Below, piece after piece: positions 61,977 to 64,000 of a stretch of 64,000 bases of DNA. This DNA comes from Warburgia ugandensis. Its lineage: Eukaryota; Streptophyta; Magnoliopsida; Canellales; Canellaceae. Location: contig CP141132.1 of assembly GCA_035236585.1 (NCBI GenBank), positions 47,743,880 to 47,807,879 on the forward strand. Direction: 5' to 3'. The translations under genes were made by a program, and so were the position numbers. Positions within the stretch are counted from its first letter, which is position 1; each line of letters opens with the position of its first letter. The notes beneath the pieces were generated by a model that was not told the DNA's origin, searched no databases, and saw only the letters and a program-made list of their open reading frames with translations.

Positions 61977-63430
61977 ATCTGCCATTGGAATTTAACTATC
62001 TATACCATAGTTACCAAATACGTTCTACCAATATGTGAAAGGAATTTAACTGTCTACTAAGACAATTAGCAAGGAATTTCTGTTTAAATTGTATTTGAGA
62101 GCTTTATCTGCCCAAACTACCATAAATTATGAAAATCCCAAACCACAGTCAGTTCAGAACCACGGACACTTTCAAAGTTGATGGAAAATCTGTCAATTTA
62201 AGTATCTATACCATAGTTACCAAATGCATCCCATCAATATGTGAAACGCATTCCACTTTCAGAAACAAAAACAAAACGCCCTTCCTTATTTGTGTGAAAT
62301 GCATGGAAAAGGATCATTAAAACAACCTTAGTATGTTTGGGAGGCCACTATAATATGCTAGAATGACATAAATTGGATGATTTTTCCACAAATGTTGGAG
62401 GTTTCTCTTTTCCTTATTGTCATCCTGCAATAAATTAGATTCAATCCTATGATTTTTCTCCACAAATCTCAGGTGATTTGCTCTTCTATAGGACAATTTC
62501 TTCTTCAAATCTTGGTTATTATACGTGGGCCTATATGTGATTTCCAAAGACATCCTAGAGAAAGTAGAGGAGAAAAAAATAGAGAGCCGGGAAGAGAAGG
62601 GAAGGACAGAGGAACTTGATAAAACTGGAACCACCAGCCCACTTGTTGCCTTCTACTTGAGACAGAGCACATCTTAAAGAAACTATTGAGTATTTGGATG
62701 GATCATGCTATATGATAAAGTGAAGTGTTGGTTTGGGTTGGTTATAGTTTAACTGGATAGACCTAGTCAAATATAAGTGCATCCACAGAACTGGTCCCAC
62801 AATGAATAGAGATATACTAGACCTTGTTTAAAGTAACTTGATTAAACGGGATGTACCAGCCCATAACTCTTTTTACCTTAAAGAAAACCTTAACCTGATG
62901 ATCTCTTGCAGAATAAGTCTATTGGTTAGGCTCCCTAGTGAAATCTAATGATATAAAGTGTTATGGTGGTTGTAGTAAGATTGACGGTTCAGATCATCTA
63001 GTAGTGTAAAGTGCATATCTATGGGATAGAATTTGAATTAGTATTTCCCAAAAGCTTTCATCAACACAAAATCAAATTAAATTTAAATTTCACGTTTCTC
63101 ATTTCACAAAAAATATCAAAGGCATCTCACGTTTTTGTTTCACATATGGTTTCTTGAATTCCTTTAACGTTCTGGCTACTATGATCCATACATCATTTCA
63201 TTATTGTTGGAAATCACACAAATACAAGATCCTCTTAGGGAGCTAGCCCAGAACCTAATCAACTATAGCTTATTTGAGAATATGTCATTATTTAGAAAGA
63301 CTTGTAATTCTCAAGAAATGCAACAGAAAGATTGCAGCTGCACTTTAGATATCCGTTTCTTTTCTGTCTTTAAAGACTCCCTAGTTGAAGAAAACCCATT
63401 GTTTGCATGGTAAAGAGATAGTGTAGAATG
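61977..63430. other. Proposed intron, no exon recognised
   Basis: Includes the third diverged intronic repeat (62,030-62,280). The minus-strand 105-codon frame at 62,317-62,634 and other short frames have no recognisable motif and no flanking splice signals that would support them. Confidence 0.4.
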
Positions 63431-63436
63431 ATTTGA

Positions 63437-63505
63437 CCACCTAACCAAGTTGGTTATGTTCCTAATCTCAGAACCAAGAGGTTGTAGGTTCAAGTCACCA
63501 CTTAC
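63437..63505 (+). repeat. tRNA-like SINE head
   Basis: Contains accaagttggttatgttcc, then aggttgtaggttcaagtcac about 20 bases later. These resemble box A and a good box B (GGTTCAAGTC) of a tRNA-derived SINE. No tRNA cloverleaf with a clear anticodon stem could be drawn, so it is not called a tRNA gene. It lies in the proposed intron just after the 63.5-kb exon. Confidence 0.4.
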
Positions 63506-63538
63506 CTTCACAAAAAAGATAGGAAAAGTGCAGCATAC

Positions 63539-63677
63539 CTCATGAACCGAATCTCCATTGTCACATGGTGTTTCATCCTCCTCTTCGTCAAGTCTAATTC
63601 TTTTGAATTCTTCCACAAGATTGATGTTGGGTTTCTCAGCGTAGCTCAAGTACTCCTCAGCAAGAGGATATGTTCCC
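63539..63677 (-). CDS. Putative internal exon of an unrecognised host gene
   Basis: The minus strand has an acceptor (TTGCTGGAACAG), 139 bases of open frame and a donor (GAG/GTATGC) in phase 0. It encodes GTYPLAEEYLSYAEKP, then NINLVEEFKRIRLDEEEDET and PCDNGDSVHE. The mix of a hydrophilic helical segment and a highly acidic end looks like the C-terminal part of a soluble, perhaps nuclear, protein. I do not recognise the family. Its phase-0 donor fits the phase-0 acceptor of the acidic exon at 44,506-44,589, giving a smooth continuation (DSVHE then VIDENGEEE). Upstream exons would lie beyond the right edge of the window. Confidence 0.6.
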
Positions 63678-64000
63678 CTGTTCCAGCAATAAAGAAGACA
63701 AAATCATATCTAGCCATAAAGTTCACCAACAGTTAATACTAGACACACATTTATGTGCCTGAAGATTCTTCTACCATATTCTGTAAGATAAACAGAAAAT
63801 TCCATTGCTATAAATACAAGTGTAATATGATGATTATAAGATAGGCTATCCTAATTCTGTCACTTGCAATTAGATCTCTGAAAGACTAGCACAGTATTCA
63901 AGACCATCTTTTGGTATGAGAAAATATGAAGATTGCAGGATGCAGATATTTAAATTAATATTATCCAACCAATTATGTATTTGGGATTATTGATTCTTGG
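63678..64000. other. Proposed upstream intron, nothing recognised
   Basis: The sequence to the right of the acceptor is AT-rich and shows no further exon before the window ends. Confidence 0.4.

Noticed and set aside
63437-63505. tRNA gene
   Set aside because: Box A and box B are recognisable, but no acceptor stem or clear anticodon arm could be drawn. A SINE head is more likely.

Overview
The window is nuclear DNA of a flowering plant. It is AT-rich and dominated by transposable elements, and holds one clear intact gene plus the 3' end of a second. The plant assignment rests on a leucine-rich repeat extensin (LRX) gene, angiosperm-type Au SINEs, plant-type hAT, RTE and Ty3/gypsy elements, and fragments of plant TIP1 and UXS genes. 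I cannot name the species.

Layout. 1-7,960: AT-rich intergenic DNA with a decayed Ty1/copia gag remnant, two Au SINE copies, a (TATG)n run and a tandem duplication. 7,967-10,980: a 5'-truncated RTE LINE (minus). 12,212-13,249 and 19,769-20,438: two non-autonomous hAT elements, each carrying an Au SINE. Between them, 15,439-17,559 (minus) is the intact single-exon LRX gene. 21,007-25,901: a Ty3/gypsy element (minus) with both LTRs. 26,155-33,513: an LTR-like unit (TG...CA ends) that contains abutting cDNA-like pieces of two unrelated host genes, TIP1 (ankyrin S-acyltransferase) and UXS (UDP-glucuronate decarboxylase), and that was later hit by an almost full-length RTE LINE at 29,197-32,763. 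33,514-44,500: mostly featureless apart from SINEs and microsatellites.

44,506-63,677 (minus): two phase-compatible exons of an unrecognised host gene with an acidic C-terminus, separated by a candidate intron of about 18.9 kb. That intron holds a full-length RTE LINE (45,706-49,151, plus) and a Ty3/gypsy chromovirus (51,248-61,976, plus). Two related hAT transposons (54,966-56,011 and 56,271-60,620) are inserted in the chromovirus integrase region with exact 8-bp target duplications.

Insertion order can be read directly: gypsy before hATs; LTR unit before RTE copy 2; hAT elements before their SINEs. Each gypsy insertion split one member of a local duplicated sequence, so the undisrupted sister copy serves as an in-window empty site. 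No CRISPR, rRNA or standard tRNA gene was seen.
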